DNA of 64,000 bases, from positions 124,001 to 188,000 of the forward strand of contig NZ_JAGQDC010000007.1 in the NCBI RefSeq assembly GCF_023282985.1, given 5' to 3'. Made by a program: the position numbers and the translations under genes. Source of the DNA: Serratia silvae. Lineage in GTDB: Bacteria; Pseudomonadota; Gammaproteobacteria; Enterobacterales; Enterobacteriaceae. Under the pieces are notes generated by a model, which saw nothing but the letters and a program-made list of their open reading frames with translations, did no database searches and was not told where the DNA came from. Below, in pieces: positions 20,640-30,284 of this stretch (positions are counted from its first letter, which is position 1; each line of letters opens with the position of its first letter).

Positions 20640-21689
20640 ATGACCGCACAACCCCAAGCCCTGAAAATCCGTCGCCCTGACGACTGGCACATCCATTTGC
20701 GTGACGACAACATGCTGAAAACGGTTCTGCCCTATACCAGTCAGGTCTTTGGCCGGGCGATTGTGATGCCGAACCTGGCTCCACCGATCACAACTGTTGC
20801 CGCAGCACGTAGCTACCGTGAGCGTATTCTGGCAGCTCTCCCTGCAGAACATAACTTCACGCCGTTGATGACCTGCTATTTGACAGATTCACTGGCTGCG
20901 GCGGAGTTGGTCAACGGGTTTGAACAAAGGGTATTCACCGCCGCCAAACTCTATCCCGCCAATGCCACCACCAACTCCAGCCACGGCGTGAGTGATGTGA
21001 CCGGGATTTATCCCCTGCTTGAGCAGATGCAGAAGATCGGTATGCCGCTGCTGATCCATGGCGAAGTCACCGATGCCAGCGTGGATATCTTCGATCGCGA
21101 GGCTCGCTTTATCGACCAGGTGATGGAGCCGGTACGCCGCCAGTTCCCGGAATTGAAAATCGTATTCGAGCATATCACCACCCGGGAAGCCGCTCAGTAC
21201 GTGCAGGAAGGCAATCGTTTCCTCGGTGCCACCATTACGCCGCAGCACCTGATGTTTAACCGCAACCACATGCTGGCAGGCGGGATCCGGCCACACCTGT
21301 TCTGCCTACCGATCCTCAAGCGCAACGTCCATCAGGAAGCGCTGCGCAGCGCCGTCGCCAGCGGTTGTGATCGCTTCTTCCTGGGCACCGACTCGGCACC
21401 TCATGCCAAACACCGTAAAGAGTCCAGCTGTGGCTGCGCAGGGGTATTTAACGCCCCGAACGCCATGCCCGCCTACGCCACCGTATTTGAGCAATTAGGC
21501 GCACTTGAGCATCTGGAAGCCTTCAGCTCGCTTAATGGCCCGCGTTTCTACGGCTTGCCGGTCAACCAGGACTTTATCACGCTGCAACGCCTGCCGGTGG
21601 CCCAGCCAGAGGAGATAACTTTGGGTAATGAAGCCGTGGTGCCCTTCCTCGCCGGTGAGAATATCAACTGGTCGGTGACCCGCTGCTAA
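20640..21689 (+). CDS. pyrC: Dihydroorotase
   Basis: 349 residues (E. coli 348). Zinc enzyme that cyclises carbamoyl-aspartate to dihydroorotate in pyrimidine synthesis. The binuclear-site motifs are seen: DWHIHLRD (HxH), [11 protein letters not shown] with the carbamylated lysine, LIHGEV, FEHITT and GTDSAPH. GGAG lies at 20628-20631. In E. coli, pyrC is controlled by start-site switching and a leader hairpin; here the region upstream is largely occupied by an ERIC element, so the leader differs. Confidence 0.96.
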   Translation: MTAQPQALKIRRPDDWHIHLRDDNMLKTVLPYTSQVFGRAIVMPNLAPPITTVAAARSYRERILAALPAEHNFTPLMTCYLTDSLAAAELVNGFEQRVFTAAKLYPANATTNSSHGVSDVTGIYPLLEQMQKIGMPLLIHGEVTDASVDIFDREARFIDQVMEPVRRQFPELKIVFEHITTREAAQYVQEGNRFLGATITPQHLMFNRNHMLAGGIRPHLFCLPILKRNVHQEALRSAVASGCDRFFLGTDSAPHAKHRKESSCGCAGVFNAPNAMPAYATVFEQLGALEHLEAFSSLNGPRFYGLPVNQDFITLQRLPVAQPEEITLGNEAVVPFLAGENINWSVTRC

Positions 21690-21724
21690 TTATTTTATTT
21701 CTGCTCTTGCCTCCGGCATTAATT

Positions 21725-21744
21725 TACTGTACAAATATCCAGTA
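21725..21744. promoter_or_regulatory. LexA (SOS) box of dinI
   Basis: TACTGTACAAATATCCAGTA keeps CTG-N10-CAG with A/T-rich spacer and flanking TA, the LexA operator consensus. It lies 20 bases before the dinI start and resembles the E. coli dinI box, so DNA-damage induction is expected. Confidence 0.85.
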
Positions 21745-21763
21745 TACAGTTCCGGGGGCAATT

Positions 21764-22003
21764 ATGCGTGTTGAAGTCACTATAGATAAAACCAAACCAC
21801 TGCCGCCGGGGGCTATCGAAGCCCTAACTGGCGAATTCAGTAAACGGGTCAATCGCCAGTTTCCTGACACTACCGTCCAGATCCGTTATGCCGGTGCCAA
21901 TGGCCTTTCCGTATTAGGCGGTGCCAAAACAGATAAAGACCTGATCGAGGAGATACTCCAGGAAACCTGGGAAAGTGCCGACGATTGGTTCAGTGCAGAA
22001 TAA
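21764..22003 (+). CDS. dinI: DNA damage-inducible protein I
   Basis: 79 residues (E. coli 81). Modulates RecA filaments and so the SOS response. MRVEVTIDKTKPLPPGAI at the start and ILQETWESADDWF at the end are family hallmarks. The ATG at 21764 was chosen because it gives the conserved N-terminus and lies just after the LexA box; the longer in-frame start at 21707 would run through the operator. Confidence 0.95.
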   Translation: MRVEVTIDKTKPLPPGAIEALTGEFSKRVNRQFPDTTVQIRYAGANGLSVLGGAKTDKDLIEEILQETWESADDWFSAE

Positions 22004-22021
22004 TTCTGCAATGTAGTTGTT

Positions 22022-22047
22022 GCCGGGGTCGCTCTCCGGCTTTTTTG
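22022..22047 (+). terminator. Rho-independent terminator after dinI
   Basis: GCCGG...CCGGC stem followed by six T, 20 bases after the dinI stop codon. Confidence 0.85.
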
Positions 22048-22335
22048 TTTCTGCCGTATTACCTCTCCCTGGAGGAAACAGCCCTATGCACACGTTCAAC
22101 TTCCTCCTGCTTGCAAAGAGTCATATTTGGGGCGCCTCCGCCGTTTACCCAAAGCCCCAGGTATTCACTCCGCTAGCCGATTAATTGCACAAAAAAATAT
22201 TTATTTGCAATAAACCGCAGGAAAATACCCCATGTCAGATCCTGGATGCGTATACTGTAAAAGCTCACCATGAAGTTGAGACACATTGATCCTCGTTAGT
22301 AACTCCAGCTAGTCACTACTTGATAAGGGGTCTTT
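22048..22335. promoter_or_regulatory. bssS upstream region with candidate -10
   Basis: 288 bases without a gene. TATACT at 22251-22256, preceded by GCG, is a good -10 element about 80 bases before bssS; no clear -35 is visible. Nothing else recognisable was seen. Confidence 0.4.
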
Positions 22336-22590
22336 ATGGACAGAAATGATGAAGTAATACAGACACATCCGCTTGTTGGCTGGGATATCAGTACCGTCGA
22401 TGTTTATGATGCCATGATGATTCGCCTTCATTACCTGTCTTCACTAGACCAAACAGCCGAAGAAGCACAAGTGGATCGGACTCTTTGGCTAACCACAGAC
22501 GTAGCCCGCCAATTGATCAATATTTTAGAGGCTGGCATCGCCAAGATAGAATCAACGGATTATTTAGACCTTGATCGAAGAAAACATTAA
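22336..22590 (+). CDS. bssS: Biofilm formation regulator BssS
   Basis: 84 residues (E. coli 84). The core EVIQTHPLVGWDISTVD and LWLTTDVARQ with GIAKIES are near-identical to E. coli BssS. It influences biofilm formation and indole/AI-2-linked regulation by an unclear mechanism. Own promoter and own terminator make it monocistronic. AAGGGG precedes the ATG. Confidence 0.93.
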   Translation: MDRNDEVIQTHPLVGWDISTVDVYDAMMIRLHYLSSLDQTAEEAQVDRTLWLTTDVARQLINILEAGIAKIESTDYLDLDRRKH

Positions 22591-22610
22591 CCCATTCACC
22601 CTCACCCGCT

Positions 22611-22645
22611 AAGGCGTCGGCAATTATCCGGCGCCTTTTCTTTTG
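22611..22645 (+). terminator. Rho-independent terminator after bssS
   Basis: AAGGCGTCGG pairs with CCGGCGCCTT around CAATTAT, followed by a T-rich tail (TTCTTTT). Confidence 0.8.
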
Positions 22646-22735
22646 TATTGGCCCGCATCGGTTCCTGGTGCATTACCGCCGCCAAACTCTTATCATATCC
22701 GCCATCAGCGACACATCAAAGAAAGGACATGGCAC

Positions 22736-23848
22736 GTGGAATATGACTTGATCATCGTGGGTAGCGGCTCGGTTGGGGCTGCTGCAGGCTATTATGCAAC
22801 GGCCGCGGGCCTTAAGGTCTTAATGATCGACAGCGCTTTCCCCCCGCATCGTCAGGGCAGCCACCACGGCGATACCCGCATCATCCGCCATGCCTACGGC
22901 GAGGGCGAAAAATATGTGCCGTTTCTGTTGCGTGCTCAGGCACTGTGGAACGGATTAGAGCAGAAAAGCGGCGACAAGCTGTTTCATCCCTGTGGCGTGC
23001 TCACACTGGGGCCTCAGAATAGTGAATTTGTCACCACGGCACAGCGCAGTGCCAAAAACTTTAACCTCAATACCCAGTTACTGAGCGCCGAACAGATCCA
23101 ACAGCGTTGGCGAGAATTTACTGCACCAGCGGGTTATGTCGGCCTGTTCGAACCGGATGCGGGAATACTGCGTTCGGAACTGATCGTTGCCAGCTACGTC
23201 AAATTGGCCAGAGAAGCGGGATGCGCCCAACTGTTTAATTGCCCAGTAACCGCCATCGAGCCAATCGAGCAAGGGGTTGAGGTCATTACTCCAGAGGGGC
23301 GCTACCAGGGGCGTAAAGCCGTGGTCTGTGCGGGAACCTGGGTCAAAAATCTGTTACCGCAGCTCCCTATTTCACCGGTGCGTAAAGTGTTTTCCTGGTA
23401 TCAGGCCGATGGACGTTACAGCGAAAACAACCGCTTTCCTGCTTTCACCGTCGAAGCGCAAGACGGCTGCCACTACTACGGATTCCCGTCCGAGAATGAC
23501 GGCTTAAAGGTCGGTAAACACGATGGCGGACAACCCATAGAGACAGCAGAGCAGCGTAAGCCGTTCGGCTCCCTGGCCAGCGACGGTACTGAAGTATTCG
23601 GTTTTTTGCGCCACTTCCTGCCGGGGCTTGGCGTCTGTTTGCACGGGGAAGCCTGCAGCTATGATATGAGCCCGGATGAAGACTTTATCATTGACACCCT
23701 GCCAGACTGCCAACGGCTGATGGTGATCACCGGCCTGAGTGGCCACGGCTTTAAGTTTGCCAGCGTACTGGGTGAAATCGCCGCGCTGTTTGCGCAGGAT
23801 AAGCCTTCATCCCTGGACATCACTCCCTTCAGCCTGCAGCGTTTCTAA
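22736..23848 (+). CDS. solA: N-methyl-L-tryptophan oxidase
   Basis: 370 residues (E. coli 372). Flavoprotein of the monomeric sarcosine oxidase family that demethylates N-methyl-tryptophan. The N-terminal dinucleotide motif is [33 protein letters not shown] follows; the Cys in GEACSYD corresponds to the flavin-linked cysteine. The start codon is GTG at 22736 (VEYDLIIVG), with AAAGGAC 9 bases before it; the frame is open further upstream but that extension has no family similarity. Confidence 0.93.
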   Translation: MEYDLIIVGSGSVGAAAGYYATAAGLKVLMIDSAFPPHRQGSHHGDTRIIRHAYGEGEKYVPFLLRAQALWNGLEQKSGDKLFHPCGVLTLGPQNSEFVTTAQRSAKNFNLNTQLLSAEQIQQRWREFTAPAGYVGLFEPDAGILRSELIVASYVKLAREAGCAQLFNCPVTAIEPIEQGVEVITPEGRYQGRKAVVCAGTWVKNLLPQLPISPVRKVFSWYQADGRYSENNRFPAFTVEAQDGCHYYGFPSENDGLKVGKHDGGQPIETAEQRKPFGSLASDGTEVFGFLRHFLPGLGVCLHGEACSYDMSPDEDFIIDTLPDCQRLMVITGLSGHGFKFASVLGEIAALFAQDKPSSLDITPFSLQRF

Positions 23849-24065
23849 CCATTCAATCCCCTGTTCGCACCGTTCAGTCCAGCGACAGGGGAAACCCTCA
23901 GCGATAAGAACCCGTCAATGCAATGATATTTATGAAAAAATTTCCTATGAACGGAAATATCTTCCTATAGCCACTGGATTTCCGAATTGATCCCACAACC
24001 GGGTAAGGCCTATTTTACATAATTAGGCTCTAGCCTGTTTTTGTATCTTCAACAAGGACGTCACT

Positions 24066-24704
24066 ATGAAGCTACTCGTTGTGGACGAATGCTGTTTCAC
24101 TCGTGTTGGGATCGCCAACCACTTTACTGACAACGCGTTTGCATCAGTAAAGTGCTGCCCAGACATCGATACCGCACTCCCTCTTCTGGCCAGTTTCAAA
24201 CCCAGCCATATTTTGGTGAATCTGACCAACTACTGCCGCTACACGACAGATAATCAGTTACTTTCAGCGTTTTTCACGGCGGCCCAGCGTACAACTGTAC
24301 ATATTTACCTGGATGTTCCTTATCCTTACAGTGAAAGCCCGCTGCGCATCACCAGCAATACCTTTTTATTCAGCAAAGCCGTGTTATCCAATGCGCTAAA
24401 AACGCTAAGTAAAAGCCCGAGTGTGCTAATGAAGGATCAAGAGGCTCATTCACTTTTCAGCCCGCAAGAATTGACGGTAATGCGCTATTGGATGTCCGAG
24501 ATGCCGAATTATCGCATCGCCAAGAAATTACACATCAGCTCCCATACGGTGTATGTACATAAACGCCATATCACCGAGAAAATCAACGTGCGTAACCGGC
24601 TGGAATTTTATTCGCTGTATAACATACTGCGCTATTTCTATCCGCCAGAACCCACCTTTAACACTGTAGGTTCGGCTTCTTTAGAACTGCGGGCCGCTAT
24701 GTAA
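24066..24704 (+). CDS. Orphan LuxR-type regulator with pseudo-receiver
   Basis: 212 residues. The N-terminus (KLLVVDECCFTRVGIANHF) resembles a response-regulator receiver, but the strand that should carry the phospho-accepting Asp reads ILVNLTNY, so phosphorylation is unlikely. The C-terminal LuxR/FixJ helix-turn-helix spans about 140-200 (FSPQELTVMRYWM, NYRIAKKLHISSHTVYVHKR). The tail NRLEFYSLYNIL resembles NRLELYPLLNQL of the fimbrial regulator at 53998. Such RcsA/BglJ-like proteins often act on envelope or fimbrial genes, but no target is visible here. AAGGACG precedes the ATG; it converges on tqsA with three bases between. Confidence 0.75.
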   Translation: MKLLVVDECCFTRVGIANHFTDNAFASVKCCPDIDTALPLLASFKPSHILVNLTNYCRYTTDNQLLSAFFTAAQRTTVHIYLDVPYPYSESPLRITSNTFLFSKAVLSNALKTLSKSPSVLMKDQEAHSLFSPQELTVMRYWMSEMPNYRIAKKLHISSHTVYVHKRHITEKINVRNRLEFYSLYNILRYFYPPEPTFNTVGSASLELRAAM

Positions 24705-24707
24705 GCC

Positions 24708-25766
24708 TCACTTCGGCGTCATTTCCTCTATCTGACGCCCATCACCGAGGATCATGGCCACCTTGCGACCTCCATCCATAGTTTCCAACGTGATGCGCGC
24801 AATAATGGTCAAGGGGACCGAAAGCAACATCCCCACGGGCCCCATCAGCCAGCCCCAGAAGATCAGGGAAAGGAACACCACCAGCGTAGAAAGCCCCAGC
24901 CCACGGCCCATGATCCGCGGTTCCAGAATATTACCGATGATCAGGTTGATCAGAATATAGCCCGCAGCCACCACGGCCGCATCGGCAAAGCCGTTAAACA
25001 GCAAAGCCTGGATCAGCGGCGGAATAGCGGCAATGATCGAGCCAATATTGGGTACATAGTTGAACATGAACGCCATCATGCCCCAGATAAAGGCAAAGCG
25101 AACGCCAACCCAGCTCAGGAAACCCCAGACGATCAGGCCAGTTGCCAGGCTGATGGCGGTCTTGATCACCAAATAGTGCGTGACCCCTTGCAAGGCTCGG
25201 CGGATAGTGGCCATCCCTTCGGTAGGATTTTCCAACGCCTGCTGCAGCTTGAAGGGCAATACCTTCACCTCAAACAGCATAAAGACCACCGTCATTAACA
25301 ACAGGAAGATGCTGGTCATCGCCCCGGAAAGGTGTCCCAGCAGGCGGGTCACCAGGTTCATGGTGGCACCAGGATCGACGTATTTGACCACCGCATCTGC
25401 CGAGAAGGTAATATCCAGATTGAAGCGTTGCGCCTGGTATTGCAGTTCGCTCAGCTTCTCCAGCATCATGCCCCGATACTGTGGTAATGAGCGAGCAAAC
25501 TCATTTAATGAAGAACCCAGCATGCCAACAAGGGTCAGTAACAGCACGACAATGGCGATCACCAACAGCATCACGCCCAGCCCTCTGGGCACGCGAAAAC
25601 GTTCCAGTAGCAGTACCAGCGGGTTTAACACGATGGCTAAGAACACCGCCAGCAGGAACGGCACCACGATATCTGCTGCCGCCTTTATGCCTGCCAGGAT
25701 CACCACCAGCATGGCCAGCATCATGATCAAACGTAGCTTGCGGTCATTGAACTCGGGTATGCCCAT
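24708..25766 (-). CDS. tqsA: AI-2E-family transporter TqsA (AI-2 exporter)
   Basis: 352 residues. Inner-membrane protein of the AI-2E family, implicated in quorum-signal (AI-2) export and biofilm control. Eight or so membrane segments; the stretch NIGSIIAAIPPL and ILEPRIMGRGLGLSTLVVFLS-type region (GRGLGLSTLVV) match E. coli TqsA closely. The start MGIPEFNDRKL at 25766 follows CAAGGAAATTTC; the longer frame to 25847 lacks such a site. Confidence 0.9.
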   Translation of the reverse strand: MGIPEFNDRKLRLIMMLAMLVVILAGIKAAADIVVPFLLAVFLAIVLNPLVLLLERFRVPRGLGVMLLVIAIVVLLLTLVGMLGSSLNEFARSLPQYRGMMLEKLSELQYQAQRFNLDITFSADAVVKYVDPGATMNLVTRLLGHLSGAMTSIFLLLMTVVFMLFEVKVLPFKLQQALENPTEGMATIRRALQGVTHYLVIKTAISLATGLIVWGFLSWVGVRFAFIWGMMAFMFNYVPNIGSIIAAIPPLIQALLFNGFADAAVVAAGYILINLIIGNILEPRIMGRGLGLSTLVVFLSLIFWGWLMGPVGMLLSVPLTIIARITLETMDGGRKVAMILGDGRQIEEMTPK

Positions 25767-26194
25767 GAAATTTCCTTGTATGATACAGGCCCGCCAGAGC
25801 CATTGATAAATACATGTTAGCAAATTATTTCTCGCTGTCGCAGGCATATTACCCTCAAGTTGCTGAAGGAATTAAATTAATCCTGGTTAACAAGGCGCAC
25901 AAATAATCACCCGTAGTCGTTATTCAGTTATTTTCCAGGGATCTTCTGGTTATTTACTAAAAATGACAAAAACTGACAATAAGGAATAAAGCCGATAAAT
26001 TTCAATTGGCCAGCTTCTCCCCAATACCGCCAAAAAAACACCCTCTCCAACGATTCCTTTGACCAACTTGCCACAACTCAAACAAATCTACTGATTAATA
26101 TTTTTATGCAGTAACATAGTTAAATTTATTATTGCTTTATGTTTCTTAAAGTTTAAATATTGCTACTAGTAAATGAGTTTTGTAAGGAAAACGG
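25767..26194. other. AT-rich divergent region between tqsA and yceJ
   Basis: 428 bases without a gene, strongly AT-rich from about 26090 to 26170. It should hold the promoters of tqsA and yceJ-yceI. A short CTCAAGTTGCTG near 25855 recalls an ERIC end, but no core follows. No operators were identified. Confidence 0.35.
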
Positions 26195-26749
26195 ATGCTC
26201 TGGAAAAATACCGCTGACCGCTTTGGTCACATTTCTGTACTGATCCACTGGTTAGTGGCGTTGGTCGTGTACGGCATGTTCGCCCTCGGCTTATGGATGG
26301 TGACACTGGGTTATTATGACGTTTGGTATCACCAGGCACCGGAGATCCACAAAAGTATTGGTACGTTGCTGTTTATCGTAATGGTGGTGCGAGTGGTTTG
26401 GCGTTTTATCTCGCCGCCGCCCAAGCCTCTGGCCAGTTACAGCCGTCTTACGCATATCAGTGCCGTGCTTGCCCATATCGCACTTTACACCCTGCTGTTC
26501 GCCATCCTGATCAGCGGCTACCTGATTTCTACCGCCGATGGTCAGGCAATCAGCGTGTTTGGCTGGTTTGACGTACCGGCCACCGTGACCGGTTTGCCAC
26601 AGCAAGCCGATACCGCCGGGACTATCCATCTTTATCTGGCTTGGGCCGTCGTCGTGCTTTCGGTACTGCACGCCCTGGCTGCGCTTAAACATCACTTTAT
26701 TGATGGTGATGTTACTTTAAAACGGATGCTGGGCCGCAGCACCGATTAA
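26195..26749 (+). CDS. yceJ: Cytochrome b561 family protein YceJ
   Basis: 184 residues (E. coli 188). Four membrane helices with heme-ligand histidines typical of bacterial cytochrome b561: [21 protein letters not shown] and [10 protein letters not shown]. Probably moves electrons between the quinone pool and periplasm. AAGGAAAACGG precedes the ATG. It is followed after 26 bases by yceI, the conserved pair; isoprenoid quinones may be shared between them. Confidence 0.9.
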   Translation: MLWKNTADRFGHISVLIHWLVALVVYGMFALGLWMVTLGYYDVWYHQAPEIHKSIGTLLFIVMVVRVVWRFISPPPKPLASYSRLTHISAVLAHIALYTLLFAILISGYLISTADGQAISVFGWFDVPATVTGLPQQADTAGTIHLYLAWAVVVLSVLHALAALKHHFIDGDVTLKRMLGRSTD

Positions 26750-26775
26750 CCCTTTGGATTTATGGAGTTATTGCT

Positions 26776-27354
26776 ATGTTGAAGAAAACCGTATTAGGCC
26801 TGGCCGCAGGCGCCCTGCTGTTAAACGCCGGTTCCGCACTGGCTGCCAATTACAAAATCGACAAACAAGGCCAGCACGCCTTTATCGAATTCCGCATCCA
26901 GCACCTGGGTTACAGCTGGATTTATGGCTCTTTCAAAGATTTTGACGGTGGCTTTACCTTCGATGAAAAAGACCCGGCTAACGATAAAGTCAACGTAACC
27001 ATCAACACCGCCAGCGTAGACACCAACCATGCCGAGCGTGATAAACACCTGCGCAGCGCCGAGTTCTTGAACGTCGAAAAGAACAAACAGGCTACCTTTA
27101 CCTCTACCGAAGTGAAGAAAGATGGTGAAGGTTATGCGGTAATCGGCAACCTGACGTTGAACGGCGTTACCAAGCCGGTTACGCTGGCAGCCAAACTGGT
27201 CGGCGAAGGTAAAGATCCTTGGGGCGGTTACCGCGCCGGTTTCGAAGCCAACGGTAAAATCAAGCTGAAAGACTTTGGCATCACCACCGATCTCGGCCCG
27301 GCTTCACAGGAAGTTGAGCTGATCATCTCGGTCGAAGGCGTTCGCGAGAAGTAA
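26776..27354 (+). CDS. yceI: YceI-family periplasmic protein
   Basis: 192 residues. Signal peptide with cleavage after GSALA (about residue 23). The mature part is the lipocalin-like beta barrel that binds isoprenoid lipids in relatives: [40 protein letters not shown] and [10 protein letters not shown] are typical. Known in E. coli as a base-inducible periplasmic protein. Cotranscribed with yceJ. Confidence 0.93.
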   Translation: MLKKTVLGLAAGALLLNAGSALAANYKIDKQGQHAFIEFRIQHLGYSWIYGSFKDFDGGFTFDEKDPANDKVNVTINTASVDTNHAERDKHLRSAEFLNVEKNKQATFTSTEVKKDGEGYAVIGNLTLNGVTKPVTLAAKLVGEGKDPWGGYRAGFEANGKIKLKDFGITTDLGPASQEVELIISVEGVREK

Positions 27355-27373
27355 TACATTCTTTATACAACAA

Positions 27374-27394
27374 GGGCGCTGAACTTCAGCGCCC
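27374..27394. terminator. Hairpin between convergent yceI and trhO
   Basis: Perfect 8-bp stem GGGCGCTG/CAGCGCCC around AACTT, 20 bases after the yceI stop. No T run follows, so termination is plausible but weak. Confidence 0.4.
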
Positions 27395-27418
27395 CATCTC
27401 TATCCTGCGTGCATCACC

Positions 27419-28471
27419 CTATTCTTTCGGTTCAGGGATATGCATGGTGGTTTGCAACAGCCCTTTCGACTTATTAAAGATTTTTACGCCATTCTCGCGG
27501 CCAGCCCGGCGGGCTCGCTGCTCCTCTCGCGGTAACTTCAGCTCTTCACGGCAAGTCTCGCTGCAACAGCTGGCAAACTTCTCGGCACAGCTTGGGCACT
27601 GGATAAACAGCAAATGGCAACCGTCGTTCAGGCAGTTGGTATGAGTATCACAAGGCGCACCGCACTGATGGCAGTTGGCGATCACGTCTTCTGAGATACG
27701 TTCTCCCATGCGCTCGTCAAACACAAAGTTCTTGCCGATGAACTTCAATGGCAACCCTTGTGCCTTCGCCTGGCGGGCATATTCGATAATACCACCTTCC
27801 ACGTGATAGACGTTTTTGAAGCCATTGTGCAGCATATAGGCGCTGGCTTTCTCACAACGGATCCCACCGGTACAGTACATGACGATATTCTTGTCTTTCT
27901 GCTCCTGTAACATCTCTACCGCCATAGGTAGCTGATCGCGGAACGTGTCAGAAGGCACTTCTATCGCCTTCTCAAAGTGCCCGACCTCGTACTCATAATG
28001 GTTGCGCATATCAACGAACACCGTATTCGGATCGTCGATCATCTGGTTAACGCGATCGGCCTGCAAGTACTCGCCCACGTTAGCAGGGTTGAAAGTCTCA
28101 TCTTCAATCCCGTCGGCCACAATACGTTCACGCACTTTCAGGCGCAGTACCCAGAAGGATTTGCCATCGTCTTCCAGCGCAATATTCAGGCGTACCTGAT
28201 CCAGAGCCGGGTGCGAAGCAAAAAGCACGGTTTTGAACGCGTCAAAGTGACTCTGTGGCACGCTGATCTGCGCGTTGATCCCCTCTTTGGCCACGTAGAT
28301 ACGGCCAAACACCTTCAGTTTATCGAACTGAATATACAGGCTATCGCGAAATGCCTTGGGATCGTCGATGGTGAAATATTTATAAAAAGAAACTGTGGTG
28401 CGTGGCTCGGTTTCGGCCAGCATACGCGCCTTCAGTTCCTCATTAGAAATTCGGTTATGTAACACTGGCAT
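27419..28471 (-). CDS. trhO: tRNA uridine(34) hydroxylase TrhO
   Basis: 350 residues, as E. coli YceA. Oxygen-dependent formation of 5-hydroxyuridine at tRNA position 34. An N-terminal acylphosphatase-like domain is followed by a rhodanese domain with the catalytic Cys in [12 protein letters not shown], and a C-terminal cysteine-rich segment ([28 protein letters not shown]) likely binding metal. Start [12 protein letters not shown] at 28471; the upstream in-frame codons are not conserved. Confidence 0.94.
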   Translation of the reverse strand: MPVLHNRISNEELKARMLAETEPRTTVSFYKYFTIDDPKAFRDSLYIQFDKLKVFGRIYVAKEGINAQISVPQSHFDAFKTVLFASHPALDQVRLNIALEDDGKSFWVLRLKVRERIVADGIEDETFNPANVGEYLQADRVNQMIDDPNTVFVDMRNHYEYEVGHFEKAIEVPSDTFRDQLPMAVEMLQEQKDKNIVMYCTGGIRCEKASAYMLHNGFKNVYHVEGGIIEYARQAKAQGLPLKFIGKNFVFDERMGERISEDVIANCHQCGAPCDTHTNCLNDGCHLLFIQCPSCAEKFASCCSETCREELKLPREEQRARRAGRENGVKIFNKSKGLLQTTMHIPEPKE

Positions 28472-28678
28472 GGTGTACTTTCCTGTCTTTCGGGAGGTGA
28501 CTGATTGAGTGCCCACGGGCCGTTAGCCCGTGCGCGGCGCACATAATACCCGAAAATAGACTGCAACACAGCATTAACCCAGCAGCAATGATTTCCGCAC
28601 AAAGCTTGACGTTATTCGCAAATACCGATAAGCCTAGTGCAAGTCAACCCACCCATTTTGACGGACCATGAGGAAATT

Positions 28679-29776
28679 ATGAGCCAGCTGTTTACTCCGA
28701 TCACCCTGGGGCTACTGCGGTTGCCTAACCGTATTATCATCGCCCCCATGTGCCAGTACTCTGCCGACAACGGCAAAGCCACCGAATGGCATACGATGCA
28801 CCTTGGCCATCTGGCCCTTTCCGGGGCGGGTTTGCTGATTGTGGAAGCCACTGCGGTTTCACCGGAAGGGCGTATTTCCCTGGGAGATCTAGGCCTGTGG
28901 GACGACGCCACCGAACAGGCTCTTGGCGACGTGGTTCAGGCAGTAAAAAAACACGCCACTATACCTTTGGGGATCCAACTGGGGCATGCTGGCCGCAAAG
29001 CTTCTTGCGCCCTTCCCTGGCAAGGCGGTGCACAACTGGCCAAGAGCGAGGGCGGCTGGCAAACGCTATCTGCCTCTACCCAGCCCTTTAATCCTTTGGA
29101 TGAAGCTCCACAGGCCATGAGCCTGGAGCAAATTGAGCAGTTGAAGGCACAGTTTGTCGCAGCAGCACGGCGCGCCGACCGTCTCGGCTTCGAGCTGATC
29201 GAACTACACGGGGCGCATGGTTACCTGTTACACCAGTTCCTTTCGCCACTGGCCAATCAACGCACCGATCACTACGGCGGATGCCTGCAAAATCGTATGC
29301 GATTGTTGCTGGAGATTTTCAGCGAGGTACGGGCAGTGTTCCCGGCCAACAAAGCGCTTGGCGTGCGGATCTCCGCCAGCGACTGGGTTGATGGGGGCTG
29401 GGATGAGCAGCAGTCCGTTGAGCTGACCAGTGCTTTAAAAGAATTGGGCTGCGATTATATTCATATTTCCAGCGGCGGCCTGTCACCGCAGCAAAAAATC
29501 CCGGTGGGGCCGAACTACCAGGTGCCATTTGCCGAAACCATCAAACATAAAGTGGGGATGCCAACCATCGCCGTAGGATTAATCACCGAGCCGGAACAGG
29601 CAGAAGCGATCGTTGCCACCGGTCAGGCCGATATGGTCGCGCTAGCGCGCGGTATTCTCTATAACCCCCGTTGGCCATGGCATGCGGCTGCAAAACTGGG
29701 TGCCCAAGTGCAGGCTCCGCCACAGTATTGGCGCTCAGAACCCCACAGGGTAAAAGGGTTGTTCAAAGACCATTAA
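28679..29776 (+). CDS. Old yellow enzyme, YqjM-type NADH:flavin oxidoreductase
   Basis: 365 residues. FMN-dependent ene-reductase. APMCQYSADNGKATEWHTMH matches the thermophilic-like/YqjM subgroup, in which that Cys and Tyr tune the flavin; GAHGYLLHQFLSPLANQRTD is the substrate-binding HxxH/N region and ALARGILYNP lies near the C-terminus. Reduces activated alkenes or xenobiotics; the natural substrate is unknown. Start at 28679 after GAGGAAATT. Not part of the usual trhO-lpxL order in E. coli, so it is an accessory insertion relative to that genome. Confidence 0.88.
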   Translation: MSQLFTPITLGLLRLPNRIIIAPMCQYSADNGKATEWHTMHLGHLALSGAGLLIVEATAVSPEGRISLGDLGLWDDATEQALGDVVQAVKKHATIPLGIQLGHAGRKASCALPWQGGAQLAKSEGGWQTLSASTQPFNPLDEAPQAMSLEQIEQLKAQFVAAARRADRLGFELIELHGAHGYLLHQFLSPLANQRTDHYGGCLQNRMRLLLEIFSEVRAVFPANKALGVRISASDWVDGGWDEQQSVELTSALKELGCDYIHISSGGLSPQQKIPVGPNYQVPFAETIKHKVGMPTIAVGLITEPEQAEAIVATGQADMVALARGILYNPRWPWHAAAKLGAQVQAPPQYWRSEPHRVKGLFKDH

Positions 29777-29787
29777 CAGAACCTCAA

Positions 29788-29813
29788 GCGGGTGTTTAGC
29801 GCCCGCTTGACCA
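29788..29813 (+). terminator. Terminator-like hairpin after the OYE gene
   Basis: TCAAGCGGG and CCCGCTTGA form a 9-bp stem 11 bases after the stop codon. No long T tail follows, so it is only a probable terminator. It overlaps the end of the small convergent gene at 29796. Confidence 0.5.
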
Positions 29814-29957
29814 TTCCGTAGCCCCAGAAATAACTGCCCCCGCCAGCAACCCGGTTCCCGCTACGGCCAGCAAAGGGTTGTACTGCAAATACGCCCCCAG
29901 GCAACCAAGCACCCCACCGATCACCAGCAGTCCGGCACTTAACCATGACGCCAACAT
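29796..29957 (-). CDS. Small glycine/leucine-rich membrane protein
   Basis: 53 residues. The start MLASWLSAGLLVIGGVLGCL at 29957 follows a strong site (TCAGGAGGTAACT). Two hydrophobic segments with glycine-rich turns suggest a small inner-membrane protein with a helical hairpin. A much longer frame extends upstream to 30113 but has no ribosome site or protein-like composition. Function unknown; no relative recognised. Confidence 0.6.
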   Translation of the reverse strand: MLASWLSAGLLVIGGVLGCLGAYLQYNPLLAVAGTGLLAGAVISGATEWSSGR

Positions 29958-30284
29958 AGTTACCTCCTGAATCAATAAGCGAATAAAATTCGGTCTAATT
30001 AATAGGTCCATTCTTACTGCGCCTGGCGAAAAAACCAGCAGCCGCACCTTATTTTGGCCCAAAAATGGTGTTTTAATGCGGTGAGTTTTCCCGTTACAAA
30101 AGAAAAATGTCACAATACGCTATTATAAACGGCAGAAAACCATCGCATAGACCGAGTCGTTCGAGCAAGCTGTTGTCAGCAAAAAATGCTGACAACGCCC
30201 CGTAACACGACATATGGCAATTCGCCGTGTCTATGCATTTGATCTGTTATTACTGTTAAATGACTGCTTCTAAGCTGAGAACCC
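29958..30284. other. Intergenic region upstream of lpxL
   Basis: 327 bases without a gene. It holds the palindrome at 30172-30196 (listed separately) and should hold the promoters for the small membrane protein (left) and lpxL (right). Nothing else recognisable was seen. Confidence 0.4.
30172..30196. repeat. Perfect inverted repeat upstream of lpxL
   Basis: GTTGTCAGCA-AAAAA-TGCTGACAAC: a 10-bp perfect stem with a 5-base loop, about 90 bases before lpxL. It could be an operator or a leader/sRNA hairpin; no T tail follows. Confidence 0.6.

Noticed and set aside
25846-25885. Possible ERIC end upstream of tqsA
   Set aside because: CTCAAGTTGCTG resembles an ERIC terminus, but the conserved ERIC core does not follow.
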